DNA of 64,000 nucleotides, taken from positions 47,212,576-47,276,575 of the forward strand of contig NC_044282.2 of assembly GCF_004027225.2 (NCBI RefSeq), in the 5' to 3' direction. The position numbers and the translations under genes are program-made. Source of the stretch: Strigops habroptila (taxonomy: Eukaryota > Chordata > Aves > Psittaciformes > Psittacidae). Under the pieces are notes generated by a model. It did no database searches. It was not told the DNA's origin and worked only from the letters and a program-made list of their open reading frames with translations. Of the stretch, positions 12,189 through 24,200 are shown in pieces (position 1 is the first letter of the stretch; each line of letters begins with the position of its first letter).

Positions 12189-12816
12189 AATAAAAGATAT
12201 GACCACTCCGGGTGTGTCATGGGGTGGCTCATCAACATGCTGCTTGTGCTGGTAGCATAAATATCCCTGGGGAGGACCAGCTCTTTCCTTGGAAGATTTG
12301 GAAGAAAATGAGTCTCTCACAGAGGCTGCCCTGAGCTTTGGGCACTATGCTGCCATTAATACCATCTACTAGCTTTAAACACCTAGGAGCTGGTCAGAGG
12401 CAGTAGCATGAAGGTTCTCAGGAGCCGTTCATGTAAGTTCAGATTAATTTGTTTGGCTCTAATATAGCAGTGAAAGCAGCTATCTGAGCTTTAGTGAAGC
12501 TTTTGATAATGGGAGACTGTAGTTCAGAACAGGGGGGGTGGGGAGGGGGGTGTTTAACTTATTTGGGCACCAGCTGCTTTACACCTGGCTCTTGCATATA
12601 GGCATAGATTGCAAAGCAGGGCAGAGCCTGATGAGAGGGTGGTTAGTGCCATATGGCTGCCTTTGCTCCATTAAACAACCAGGACCCACACCCCACTGTG
12701 CAGCAGTGTTCCAAACTGGAGCACAAGTATTTTTTTTCCTGTGCCTGGAGCTAGACCAGAAGCAAGTTTGATTTGTATTTATGACTGTTAAACTGGACTG
12801 TCCTGCCTGTAATAAA
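12189..12816 (+). terminator. IAH1: IAH1 3' UTR poly(A) signals
   Basis: AATAAA at 12189-12194 (127 bases past the stop) and at 12811-12816. The distal one would give a 3' UTR of about 750 bases and end within about 500 bases of the most distal candidate ADAM17 end. Confidence 0.6.
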
Positions 12817-13312
12817 TGCTTATAGTAAAGACTGGCTGGACCAGGGCAGGGGCTCCCTGCAGCTCTTCCTGCCTTCAAGGCTCCAAACACTGCTTTCACA
12901 GCTTCAGGACTACGGCTCAGACTGGAGGATGGATTCCCAAGGCCTGCTCCAAACCTCAGTTTTTATGCTCCTGAGCACCTGCCACTGCTTGCTTTTCTTT
13001 TGGGAAGTAAAGCTCTCAGTGTTGAGAACACATACTTAACAGACTTCCTCCCTGAAAAGCATGTGAGCATACTCCCACACCTCAGATGTGAATTTCACCA
13101 TTAGAGCTGACCATAATCCACAGGACTCGTGGTGAAACTGGCTCTGTCCCTGGTCGGCAGCAGGACAGCCCTACGGGTGCAGAACTAACCGGCTCACAGC
13201 TGCGGGCAAGCCAGACTCCTAACTCAGGGGTTCACTGAAGAATTTAGATCTTTTCTAAAAGGACTTGAGCATAAACAGCTCTTAACTATATATTTTTTTA
13301 ATATAAAAAGCT
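12817..13312. other. IAH1-ADAM17 convergent intergenic gap
   Basis: About 500 bases between the most distal predicted 3' ends of two convergent genes. No repeat, ORF or RNA gene is seen. Confidence 0.6.
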
Positions 13313-14914
13313 TTTATTGTATTGGGAATTAAATTAACTCCTCACACGTGGACTTTGCACTGAATCAAAAAAAAGAAAACCCAAACAACAACAACAAAAC
13401 CCCCAAACAAAGTTCCAAATGGGTATATAAAACACAAGAGCTAGTCAGACAGGAATACCATAAGGCACACAAGGTTCAAGTATTAGTGTCACAAGTGCCC
13501 ATGGTGGGCAGGAGAGGGGCTCCTGCACCAGCCCTTCTGCACCACGGCGGTTACTTCCCTCACATGTAAATCCACCTCCCCTGTAGCTGAGCTCTGGCTT
13601 GTAACAGTTCAAATGGTTCTACCCTGCCACGGTTTAGATCAGTTTTACCCACAGATGACTGTGGGAGAAAAGAGATGCAGAACTAAGATGCTGCTTTACT
13701 ATCATGACAGTTGCACTGTGACTCCACTGTGTCACTCCCGTGCCAGTCCTGCTCACCTTACAGGTCTCCAGGTGTACCAGAGGACACCATTAAATCACCT
13801 ACTTTGAACATCGCATTTTACCCCCTGGGTGGGAATTTGAGCTCATGATGTCTCCTCCTTACACTTGCCCTGTAAGTTTAACAAAGGTTCATTTATTTTT
13901 TAATTAAATTCACAATTATTTTTAAACAAATGCTCCCCCCCCAATGGAGTGAATTCCACCCTCCTCCATTTATTTACGCAGTAGGAGCTTCCGAAGGCCA
14001 CGCAGGCCACAGAAAACTGAGGCTCAGCTCTTTGAACATCAACAATAGTGTTGGTTATTTCCAAATAACATCTGGAGAAACATTTCTGAACTGAAACAAC
14101 TGCTGTGAACAGCTGCCTATAACTGTGCTTATCCACATAAATGGTTTCTCCTCTTACACTTCTCCTACCAGATACCTGCAACACACAAGTGCAGAGCGGG
14201 AAACTCCCATGGAAAGCCTTTCTCTGCCACGGAGACAAGACAAGTGTCTCACTGCTAGAGACACAAGAGTTTCGTGCTGGAGGGGCACTTCCATGCAGCA
14301 CGTAAAGTTTAACAGCCTCCCTCTGCTCTTTTTATTTCTTTAGAAGCTGTACGTGTTAAGATTCTTGATTCCAATTGTGCATCATCATTCAATGCTCTGA
14401 GACCACTACTCTCATTCTGCTCTCAAGCATCTGTTTAGGCTTTTGCTCACATGTACCTTAAACTGCTAAATGATCTACTCTATATGGAACATACTGCAGT
14501 GTTTTCATCTTGTTTTTGAAAGCCCCTTAATTTTGTCTATCAGTGCCGTCAGACTACAAAATATTAAGTTATAAAAAAGGCTGATATACACAATCCAATA
14601 TCCAGCAGGATATTTGGGTTTGCACCACAGGTCGAAGGAAATGTTAAAGGTCAAGGAAGTAGAAAAACAAATCCAAAAAGCTTCAAATACAAGCCAGTTT
14701 GAGTTTGGATTTTCCTTTTTAAAAGATATAATGCTCTAATAAATGTAATTTAAGGAAGGTCATACACATGACCAGCATCTGCAGTAGGTCACTTCCTTAT
14801 TTCTCCCACTCCCTCACAAAAATATATATACATATATTTATATTTATATAAATGAAATGGTTTTAGATCCTTATTTTGCAGACACAAGTCATACATTTAG
14901 AAGGCAGCAAGACA
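13313..14914 (-). terminator. ADAM17: ADAM17 3' UTR with candidate poly(A) signals
   Basis: On the - strand AATAAA occurs at 14331-14336, 13969-13974, 13892-13897 and 13313-13318, and AT-rich tracts (14818-14856) follow the stop codon. The 3' UTR could be 0.6-1.6 kb. Open frames inside it are short and not conserved-looking. Confidence 0.6.
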
Positions 14915-15265
14915 CTAGCACTCTGTTTCTTTGCTGTCCACCCGGTTCTGGCGCTGCAGTTTGAAGGATGAAGCTTTCTCGCTCCTAATGACAGGATGGT
15001 CTGTCAAGTCCTCAAAAGATTTGGCGGCTGAGCTGCTATTTGGGAAAGGGTCCTTCTCAAACCCATCCTCATCGATGTGAGAGTCAGTGCTTGGGTCCTC
15101 CTGAATAGTGTCCATTCTTTGGTGGTCCTGTTTCGGCGCTGCAGCGACAGCGGGCACGGCCGTGATGGGCTGCAGCGGCTGGTGCCGGCTCGTCGACTGC
15201 GCCGCAGGGAAGGGCTTGATGATTCGGACGGAGGCAGAGTCCAGGCTGCTGAGCATCTCCACGTT
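14915..15265 (-). CDS. ADAM17: ADAM17 exon 19 (cytoplasmic tail, stop)
   Basis: 116 codons plus TAG. Opens [20 protein letters not shown], passes a proline/alanine linker that is variable, then [13 protein letters not shown] and ends RVDSKETEC. Carries tail phosphorylation and partner-binding regions. The linker is about three residues longer than in mammals and lacks a Thr-Pro at the expected ERK/p38 site. Confidence 0.96.
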   Translation of the reverse strand, partial: NVEMLSSLDSASVRIIKPFPAAQSTSRHQPLQPITAVPAVAAAPKQDHQRMDTIQEDPSTDSHIDEDGFEKDPFPNSSSAAKSFEDLTDHPVIRSEKASSFKLQRQNRVDSKETEC

Positions 15266-18200
15266 CTGCAAAACACAAGCAGCCATGTCACCACATCCAG
15301 TCTGGGCTTCCAGTTTTGTCCCGTTTTCAAAAGGAACGGGCACTTTCTGAGGAGCACCTGCACTCCTGTTAGAGCAGTTTAAAGCCTACTGCATCCTCCC
15401 CTGGTGCAAGGAGCCTGTTAACTATACCTGTGCTCTGTTGCTACACCTGCTTCTGGGGTTTTCTTGATTGAATTCAGGGGTTGGAACTAGATGATCTTAA
15501 GGTCCTTTCCAACCCAAACCATTCTATGATTCTATAAAGCTCCAGGGTGACTTTTTTTTACAGCAGTCATGACCAGCTATGGGGCACTTTGAGATCACCT
15601 TCAGTTACGTGAGAATAGATGACAGAGGCAATCTGCCTCAGTGGTCCTTGACTTCAGTATGCTTCCCTGAGTGGTTGTGCGAGAAAGAGTTCTACAAGGC
15701 TTTGTTCCCCTTCCATTACAAAACAGCATTTCTTTAACTGAATGTTATTAGTAAGAATTGGGTTGTCAGGATACCCAGAAATCTATGTCAGAAGGTGCCT
15801 GGTGCTGGACTGTAATTAAAGTTTATCTAGATGCTTTTTTGCTCTTCCCCTCTCCCAGCCCAGTATCTACAAGGGTGAGAAGTGTCTCTGATGGGTCCCT
15901 GCACCCTGAGCATAAGCAACTGGAAGGCTTCAGCACATCTGGCCACTAGAAGCCACCTCCTGCAAACAGCCCCTCTGCAGCACAGACACCACATTTGGCA
16001 GATTTTCCTGCAGCGCCGCCCCGCTGAGCCTCGTGCTTCACCGACACCACCTGCCTGGAACAAGCGGCCTTTGGGTGAAGCTGCCGAGTGCTGAGGGGAC
16101 CCCGTGCACGGGCGCCCGCAGCGGCGCCCCGCAGAGCAGAGCGGCTTCCTGCCCGGGAGGGAGCTGTGGCAAGAGAGCTGCTCTGGCAACAAGGTCACGG
16201 CACAGCTCTCACAGGAAGGAAGCAGCAGCCCACTGAGCTGCAGGGCTTGATGCACCAAACACAGGCTTGTTCAAGAAAACAGTTTCCTCTCAAACTGATT
16301 CATCACGGGCAGCGTGAGGCACGGGGCTCCAGGGCTCTCTACTGTCACTTCTTTGATAAATGCCCTGCACACACCTTAGGTTCACATTTCCTAACACGCA
16401 CTGGATAGCTTTCTGCCAGTTTGTATTCAGAGAGCAACTTACACTGGGGCAAAACAGGGACTTTGTGTTCTCCTCGTACTGTTTGTCCAATTTCTTGTCC
16501 TATTGGAAAACAAACGAAAGCAAACTAAAACACACACACACAAAATAAGTTAGTTTCCCAGCTGCAAGGTCCCTGTGCCTGTGTCCTGCAAGAACACAGC
16601 AATGTGTGGGGCTCTTTTCCCATGCTTTCCCACCCGTCCCAGGAGTGCTTGTGGGCACAGAACCCTCTGCTCTAACCCCACACCACTGTCAGCACCATGC
16701 CACATGCCCACGCTCTCACTTGCCAGGAGCTCGCTCTCTTTATCCATCTACCCAAGCTCAACCAAGACCACTTCCCTCTCTGGATCTTCCCATAAAATGT
16801 GGCTGTCTTATTCTTAGCAGGGCTTTAGAAAACTGACTTTAATGGAAGTTACCAAAATTATAGTTGGGTAGAAGTCAGGAAACAGAGGAAGAAAGACAGG
16901 CTAGGAGAGAATGGGAAGAGCTCCCGCCATGGGAGCACTGGGTCTGGGTCTGTCAGAACCTGGCAGAGTTTAGCAGGAGTTTTACCTACTGAAGGAGCAG
17001 TAGTAAGTCTTGCATATGCTGGATTCCCCCCTGGGGTTTGTTAAGAGCTTGCCATCACCTTCTCCCACAGACATCTGCCATTCCATATACGAAAGGTGTT
17101 CTCTTGCAGCTCAATCCAACAGAGCAGTCATCTTAAAGAGCTTACTCACCACGCAGTGCACAAGGATGCTGAGAGGAATCCAAAACAGTAAGGAGAAGAC
17201 AAGCACAGAGCCCACGATGTTATCCGCTAGGAACTTCCCTGGGAAATCAGTTAAAATCTGTTAGTTACCTCCCAAATACTGTTTCATGAACATACAGGTC
17301 TATGCCCATTCTGCAGCCCCTGCTCACGGAAGCCAAGCCACCGTACTGGTGGGAGAAGCACAGGCTGCAGGACTAGACAGAGATAAAAGAAACTGGCTAC
17401 GATTTTCTGACGTTGTGTCCAGCATGTTAACAATAAGAGGTTTTTTCCTCTGTTGTTCTCTGGTGAGAAATGCTGACAGGCTGCAAATACGAGTTGACTG
17501 GGAACGAGCCATACGGAACTAGCCAAGCTGCCCCTCTCATGTATACAAGACACACTGCAAGTCTGTTACCAGTTCTGGTTTTACAGTTGTGTGGTAACTA
17601 TCTGCCTCCACAAACAAAATATCTGAACAGCAAAGATACATGAAGTGCCTCGACCTTCATGGGCTAAAGAGCTTCAGCAGTTACTTAAGAAACAGATTTT
17701 TGACCCTACAACTGAAGGCTGAAAGAAGCCCCAAGCCCAGATAATTACACTGTGCAGCACAGCAGTACTGTGAGTGCCTGCAGTTACCTGTTCCTTACAC
17801 AGCACTGCCTTATGAACAGGTTTTGCATGGTTCCAGTACCGCAGAGCAAGACACCAGCGGCTACACCTGCTGGGACTGCACAGCGCAGATCAAGACCAAT
17901 GAGGCCGAGGCGCAGCCGCTGGGCAGTGACTCGGTACAGGCACACAACCTGAGGTGCGTGCCCTCAGTGGTTTTCTCAGGAGAGAAATGAGGGTTTCTCC
18001 TCTCAGGCTGTTGACATTTAAACCCCACTGAGAGGCCGGCTTTACTACACTGAAAGCTAGCTGGCCTCTAAAAAGACTGTTACTTCCTTTTCTCTACTTG
18101 ACCTACTTCTTGGTATTCAGACACAAAGCTATCATTATCTTTACAGGCTTGGAAGATGCCTAGAAAATAATAGAGTGGAAAAATGCCAAATAATCCTCCA

Positions 18201-21200
18201 TCCTTTCAGCTTTAAGAGGCAGCATCAGTATCGTCAAACTTCAGGCAAAAACGTGTGTATGTACACCAGCAGCACAGCTACTGGCTACCCTTGCATACAG
18301 GTGAATCCAACCAGCCAGCTAACTGCATCTTTAGATGGATTAGCTTTAGAGAGTCATGTCATGAACTGAAAAAACCCCAGAGGATATGGTTACATATCTT
18401 ACCAAAAGTATTGATGCTGAGTTGGTCTATGAAATCCCAGAATCGTTCAATCACATCCTGCACTTGCTTCTCGCATTTGCCCTGCAAAAGTAAACACTTA
18501 TTTATGAACTAATCTTATGCTCTCTAAGCATTAACTGCTGCTGCCTTGGAGGCTGGGAGAAGATACAAAGATAGTAATGAAATGAAGACCAGACAGCAGA
18601 CCTTGACTTGTATTCTGAGTACAGATTTACTCATACCCAGTAGCAGCAGTCCATTTTTACTGCCTTTATTTTTGGCAAAACAGTTTCAATTGTGTTGCTG
18701 TCTGAAACAGACATTTGAAACATGGAAAAACTGACCCACCCTCACCCCATGTTAAAGTATGTAAAATGCAGTTTCTGGAGAGGTTTAAGTGCTGGAAACC
18801 TCAGTTCCCATTGCCCACTGAGACAGCTGCAGCTCTCAGGAGCCCAGGGTTACAGACAGACAGACTCCCAGATCTGGCTGTACAGGTTTAACACAGTAGC
18901 TCATCAGCCTTTCAGTTCTGCCAGCAGAAGGGCTGGGGCCTGCTCCTGCCCTCCCAGACTGACTTCTGCCAACACCCAGTTCAGCTCTGACCGCTGGGGT
19001 CTGCAGGTGGTGTGACTGTCTGTGCAGCTGTGCCACTGAACCAGCCACTGAGCGCCAGCAGCTCACCGGTCTCCCTGCCACAGGCTCACTGTCCCCTTCA
19101 GATATTGCTAGCCAGATCTTCATGGATTGCTCTCTGACCTTATGGCAGCACTCATTCACCTCCATCACACAACCTGCCAACTGGCTGAGCCACAGGGAGC
19201 AGTGCAAGGGATAATAAGCAACGGCAGAAGGTACTGGCTTCACCTCACACAAGTCTCTGCAGAACTCTCTTCCATCTGCAGCCTCGGACACCCTTTAACA
19301 TTTACCCTGTGAAGTATCACCCTGCTCAGCGGCTTGTCAAACTTTGGCTTCTTTTTACCAGCACAGTCCTCACCACAGAGGACTCTAAACCACCAGCCAC
19401 AGCAGCAGAGCGTGCAGGGCACTGACATGCAGACAGCTTACATTGGTGTCGCAGAAGCCCACGGTGCAGGGCTTCCCCTTGCGCAGGAACAGGAACTGGT
19501 CGTTAGCATCCACGTACGGCACGCACCGGTCCTGCTCGTCCCGGCAGCACACCTTGCACGAGTTATCCGTTTCTGCAACAAAGCAGCAAACTCATTCCTT
19601 GGAAGCACCAAGAGACTCCTCCAACCTGGAATCCCACATGTCCCCTGGCTGACCGTGTTCTTGCCCCGCTTCCCCATGGGGAAGGCAGGGCTGTTAAAGC
19701 TGCCCAATTTCAGGCACTGTGATGACCTGAGCAAGCCTGAAACAATCACACGCCCTGTGCAACATACTAGAGGATGCAGTGAGACCAAGCTCTCCAAGCT
19801 GATAGCCCAACACTGCAGGAATCAGCAGGCCAGCAAAGAGGTTCCAATGACATCCAAAAGACAGATTTAAGTATCTCCTGCACTTTGGGTGCTCTAGGCA
19901 CGCTTCTCATTGGCTATGCCTCTATCTCAAATGGTGGGGCTCATAGCACTTGCTTGTGCTGCCCCTGTGAAGCTCTCCTCCTACTTCCAGCTGCTTTACC
20001 ACATCTAAGACATGATATGAAGACCAAGTGAGCAGTAAAACTTATTGACACAAGTATACAACAGGCAGGTTTGCAGTAGCATGGGCCTGGACTTAGGAAT
20101 CCTGTGTTCTCAAGGCACTTTAACCTCTTTGAAATCTTTCTTCAACCAGTTGTTGGAGGCCACCACTCCTCTGCCAGATGCCTGGTCCAGAGGTTGGTTG
20201 AGATCTCCTTACGATCCCTCCTGTCCACCTGTGGCAGAGGAGCTGGAAGGTAGGAGAGTCACGGAAATCACAGAATGGTTTGGGTTGGAAAGGACCTTAA
20301 AGATCATCTAGTTCCAATCCCCCACCACAGGCAGGCACACCTTCCACCAGACTAGGTTGCTCCAAGCCCCTGTGTCCAGCCTGGCCTTGAACGCTTCCTT
20401 TTACTCTCTTTACTTCCTTTAACCCCTCTCCTTTAACTGAGGTGCCAGACCAGAAGCCTTATCTTAATTTCTTCAACCCAGACCAGAAGAGGACACTGAC
20501 ATTCCTTTTCTAAGCAGAAAACACTAACCCTGGAAAAAACAAGGGTTTAAACTTTTTCAGAGACCATACCCTGAGCCCTCCACCAGGCCAGCCCACAGCA
20601 AAGCCAGCTCTCTCCAGGGAGCAGAGCTGAGGCGCACCATTCAGTTCAGTCCCATGTCACCCACCGTTGCATGCACATGACCGTAGGTTCTTCTCCCTCT
20701 CGCAGAAAGGGACACATTCCCCATCCTTGCACTTCCCCATGTCCACGCAGACCGTGTCATCTGGAGCATTCCCTGGAGGGGGACACTCACTGCTGTTCCC
20801 TACGGATGGGGAGGACTGGGTTAGAGTACTTAAGTGGGCAGAATCAAAAAGAAGATAAAGGAAATCCAGAGTCATCCCGGTGGGAGAACCCCCATAGCTT
20901 GTTCTTGGCTTTCATCTGCAGGCTGCCTGCCAGCTCCTCCAAGAGGCAGCAGCTGCTCTGGAGGCTTTCAACAACTCGGGCATTGTGGCAGTCTGGCAAC
21001 CGAGCAGTAGGGAGCAGACCCTGGAGGTACCATCAGCAAAGCAGGCACTTGGGCTTGACCCCTTGCCTCCAGGAAAGATTGTGAGGAGGAAGTAAACAAG
21101 AGGGGAAGTGCAGCAGAGTTGCAGATCTATAGCAAGATTCAGCTCTTTCCTGTCCCCCCCCAGTGGCACACTGTTTTGCTTTTTCTTCTTTTAAGGGAAA

Positions 21201-24200
21201 GAAACAAAAAAGAAAAAAATAAAAAATAAGAAAGAACCAACCCCAACCCAACAGTTTTCATGTTCTTCTGGGCATAAACCACAAGTGCCTCCCGAACTAC
21301 AATGAAACTCATTATAGGGCAATTGTGTGATGCTCAACTGGTCTCAAAAATTACATGTACCGGGTGACTACAGGGCACTAGTTTGAAAGCGGATTGAACA
21401 GGACACTGAGCCTGCAGCACTTGGCTAACTGACATAAAGGGGACACAACCATGTCCTACCAGTGCAAAAAGACTCTCCTTTACAAGTGGCATTTATGGCT
21501 TCTTGGCATTTCTTCTGTGCACTTTCAAACTGGCAGCCTTTACAGCAGGGACTGTTCCGATCACTGTGGAAAGATCAAAATGAAAGAAAGAAATATTAAG
21601 CAGTTATTTAAAGAAGACAGACAAGCACAAAGCCAGGGAGAAAGGACAGCTGGGGGAAGAAAAAGGCTACTACTTAGAGATTGACTCACTGATTCAAAAC
21701 CTTTATCAGTTCTGCCCCTCACACCACCACCTTTCTACACACCCGCTCACTCTTCATGTATCAAAGGTAAAGGCACATAGAAAGCGCACCATAATGAGAA
21801 ACACCACAGGGACCCCTATATTTATTCAAGGCACTTGGATCCTCTTCTTGTTACTTGCTGTGCAGCTTTGGACAAGATCTTCCACCCTTCCTCCCCACAC
21901 ATATCCCCTCCTTCCATTTGTCCTGAAGGTTTACTCCTCTCTATTCTGCACCTAACGCAAGGCGGCCCTTCGTCCAAAAACACTCCTTGAAATTGAGGGA
22001 ATTTCTTGCTCAACAACAGGAGCTGCATAAGCTTTCTACTGTTACATGGTGCAACGCTGACCTCTGAAAACAGACTGGATGCTGCATAGCAGCAGGGCCA
22101 CAAACACCCTGAAGAGCAAGGACAACACAAGGAGGACTCATTTAGTGCAGTCACTGTGCTGTCTGCTCAAACGCATTTTGCAGCAGCCTTGAAAATACCA
22201 GGGTGTGATCCCAGTTTAAAGCCACCTTGCAATACAAGCAAAAATTGTACTTGCACAGCAAGTTTGCACAGGAAAATTGTGATATTAATTTTTGATGGCC
22301 TATGTTTGCTTAATAATACCACCACCACTAATCTTCAAGCCTGCAGCTCTTGACCCTTCTCAGAAGAAGTAACAGAATGCTATAAAAACTCATGTATGCC
22401 AACAGTGTGTGCACACAGCAGCCCCTCCTGAAATCCTTTACTGTCTTCAGCTCCCCGGTCTGTGACACTGCAGGTGGCTTTAGGAGCTTCCAGCCCAGCC
22501 CACTGCTCTCTCAGGAGTTCAGAGAGGTTGCAGCGTGTTTCCCCTTACCTGCACTTGGCACCGTCTTTCAGTTTACAGTCCGCAGAGCAGCAGGGATCAG
22601 CCTGCTGGTACAAGAGGCCAGGATCGCACTCCTCCCCTTCATCCACCCTGGAGTTCCCACACACTTTGTTGTTGCGCTCTTTGAAGCACTCCTGGGCCTT
22701 GATCTCTATGGTCCTATGGATGGATTTTTTGCTGCAGCTTGAGAACATCTAGAGAGTCATGAGGGGAAAGAGCAGCACTGAGGAGGGTACCTTTCTGTCA
22801 ATAAGTAGCATCTAAGACAGCCTCTGCCTCCCAGTTCTGGTGGATCAGAGAGCAGTAGTTCCTTCTACACTGCCAGTTTCATACCTTGGAAACATTTAAG
22901 ATGGGAAAGTAATGGTTGGGTCCATAAAGGACGTTCCTGCATTACAATGCAGAGGCACCCACAGGCAGTCTGGTTCAGGGTCACAGAGCCAGCTCCAGCT
23001 CTCCCACAGCTTCAGGAGCACCAGCAGCCACCCCAGGACAGGGTGTGAAGGTGTAGCAACAGGGAGAGACTGTGCTGCCCCCCAGCAGTGGGGCTCAGCA
23101 TGAACCACAAGTCCGACTAGACTGCAGGCTAATGATTCCCTTGGTTGGATAACCTTGGTTTCTCCTCTGCAGAACAGGCACAGTGCAGAACATCCACGCT
23201 GCCAGTGCAAGCTTCCGCGATGGATGAGCACCACAGCAGTGGAGTCTGGCAAGCTCTCTCCAAGAAGAATAGCTATGGACCACCCAAACACTAATTGGTA
23301 CTGAAGGTCCTGTATTTGACCTGCTGATGACTTGCCTTCAGCAGCATGTGGCCACAGCTAATTACAAATAACTAATTAAAAAAGCACCTGGAGATGCTGT
23401 GAGCTCCAGTGAAACTCCAAATCCAAAGATGAGTTATCTTGCAGAGATCCCAACAGCATGCAAGCATGCTTTCTTCTGACAGCTAATCTATTACATTCCT
23501 GATGGTTTCAAGCTACAGGAATCATTAACTCAATAAACTTTCCATGCACAGGGTCACTGACCACAGCAGAAACTTACACGTGGAAGCAAAACTATGCAAT
23601 TTTACCTTGTTGTTTTCGTGATCTCCACTGACAGCAATTGGATACATAACGTATTTCCCTCCCTGGTCTTCAGTGGGGGCACATTCTGGCAGACTGTCAG
23701 GATCATGCTCTGCTCCAAAGTTATGTCCAAGTTCATGCGTCGTAACCAGGTCAGCCTCCTTTTTACAATGTGAAACAAGCAATGTTGAAAAAAAACTAGT
23801 CTGACCAGAACAGGACAGAAGATCCCAGCTATCTCCAGGGCACCAGCAATTCCAGAACACACTGAGATGGAAATGGATTTCTCTATGAACATTGTTGGTT
23901 TGGGTTTTTTCAGAAGTTGGGAACTGAAGGCAAGCAAAACTATGGTCCATTTCCAAAGGCAAGTTCCAGGACTAGATTTGAATACTGAACCACTGTTAAT
24001 AGCAAAATGCTATTCTAGAATACCAATTCATCTTGTTTTCAATGCAATGCAGGTAATTAAAGTATGAAAACTTGCTTTTAAATAGCTGGAAGGCATAAAA
24101 GGTTGGAAAAAAAACCCTAATCCAAACAAACACCAGCTACTAGGATTAGTCAATCTCTTGTTTAACCTATCTTGCCATTAGAATTACTTCTTCTAAAAGG

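Noticed and set aside
15827-16258. 143-codon - strand ORF in ADAM17 intron 18
   Set aside because: No recognised motif, no acceptor/donor pair in phase, and it lies between two well-defined exons.
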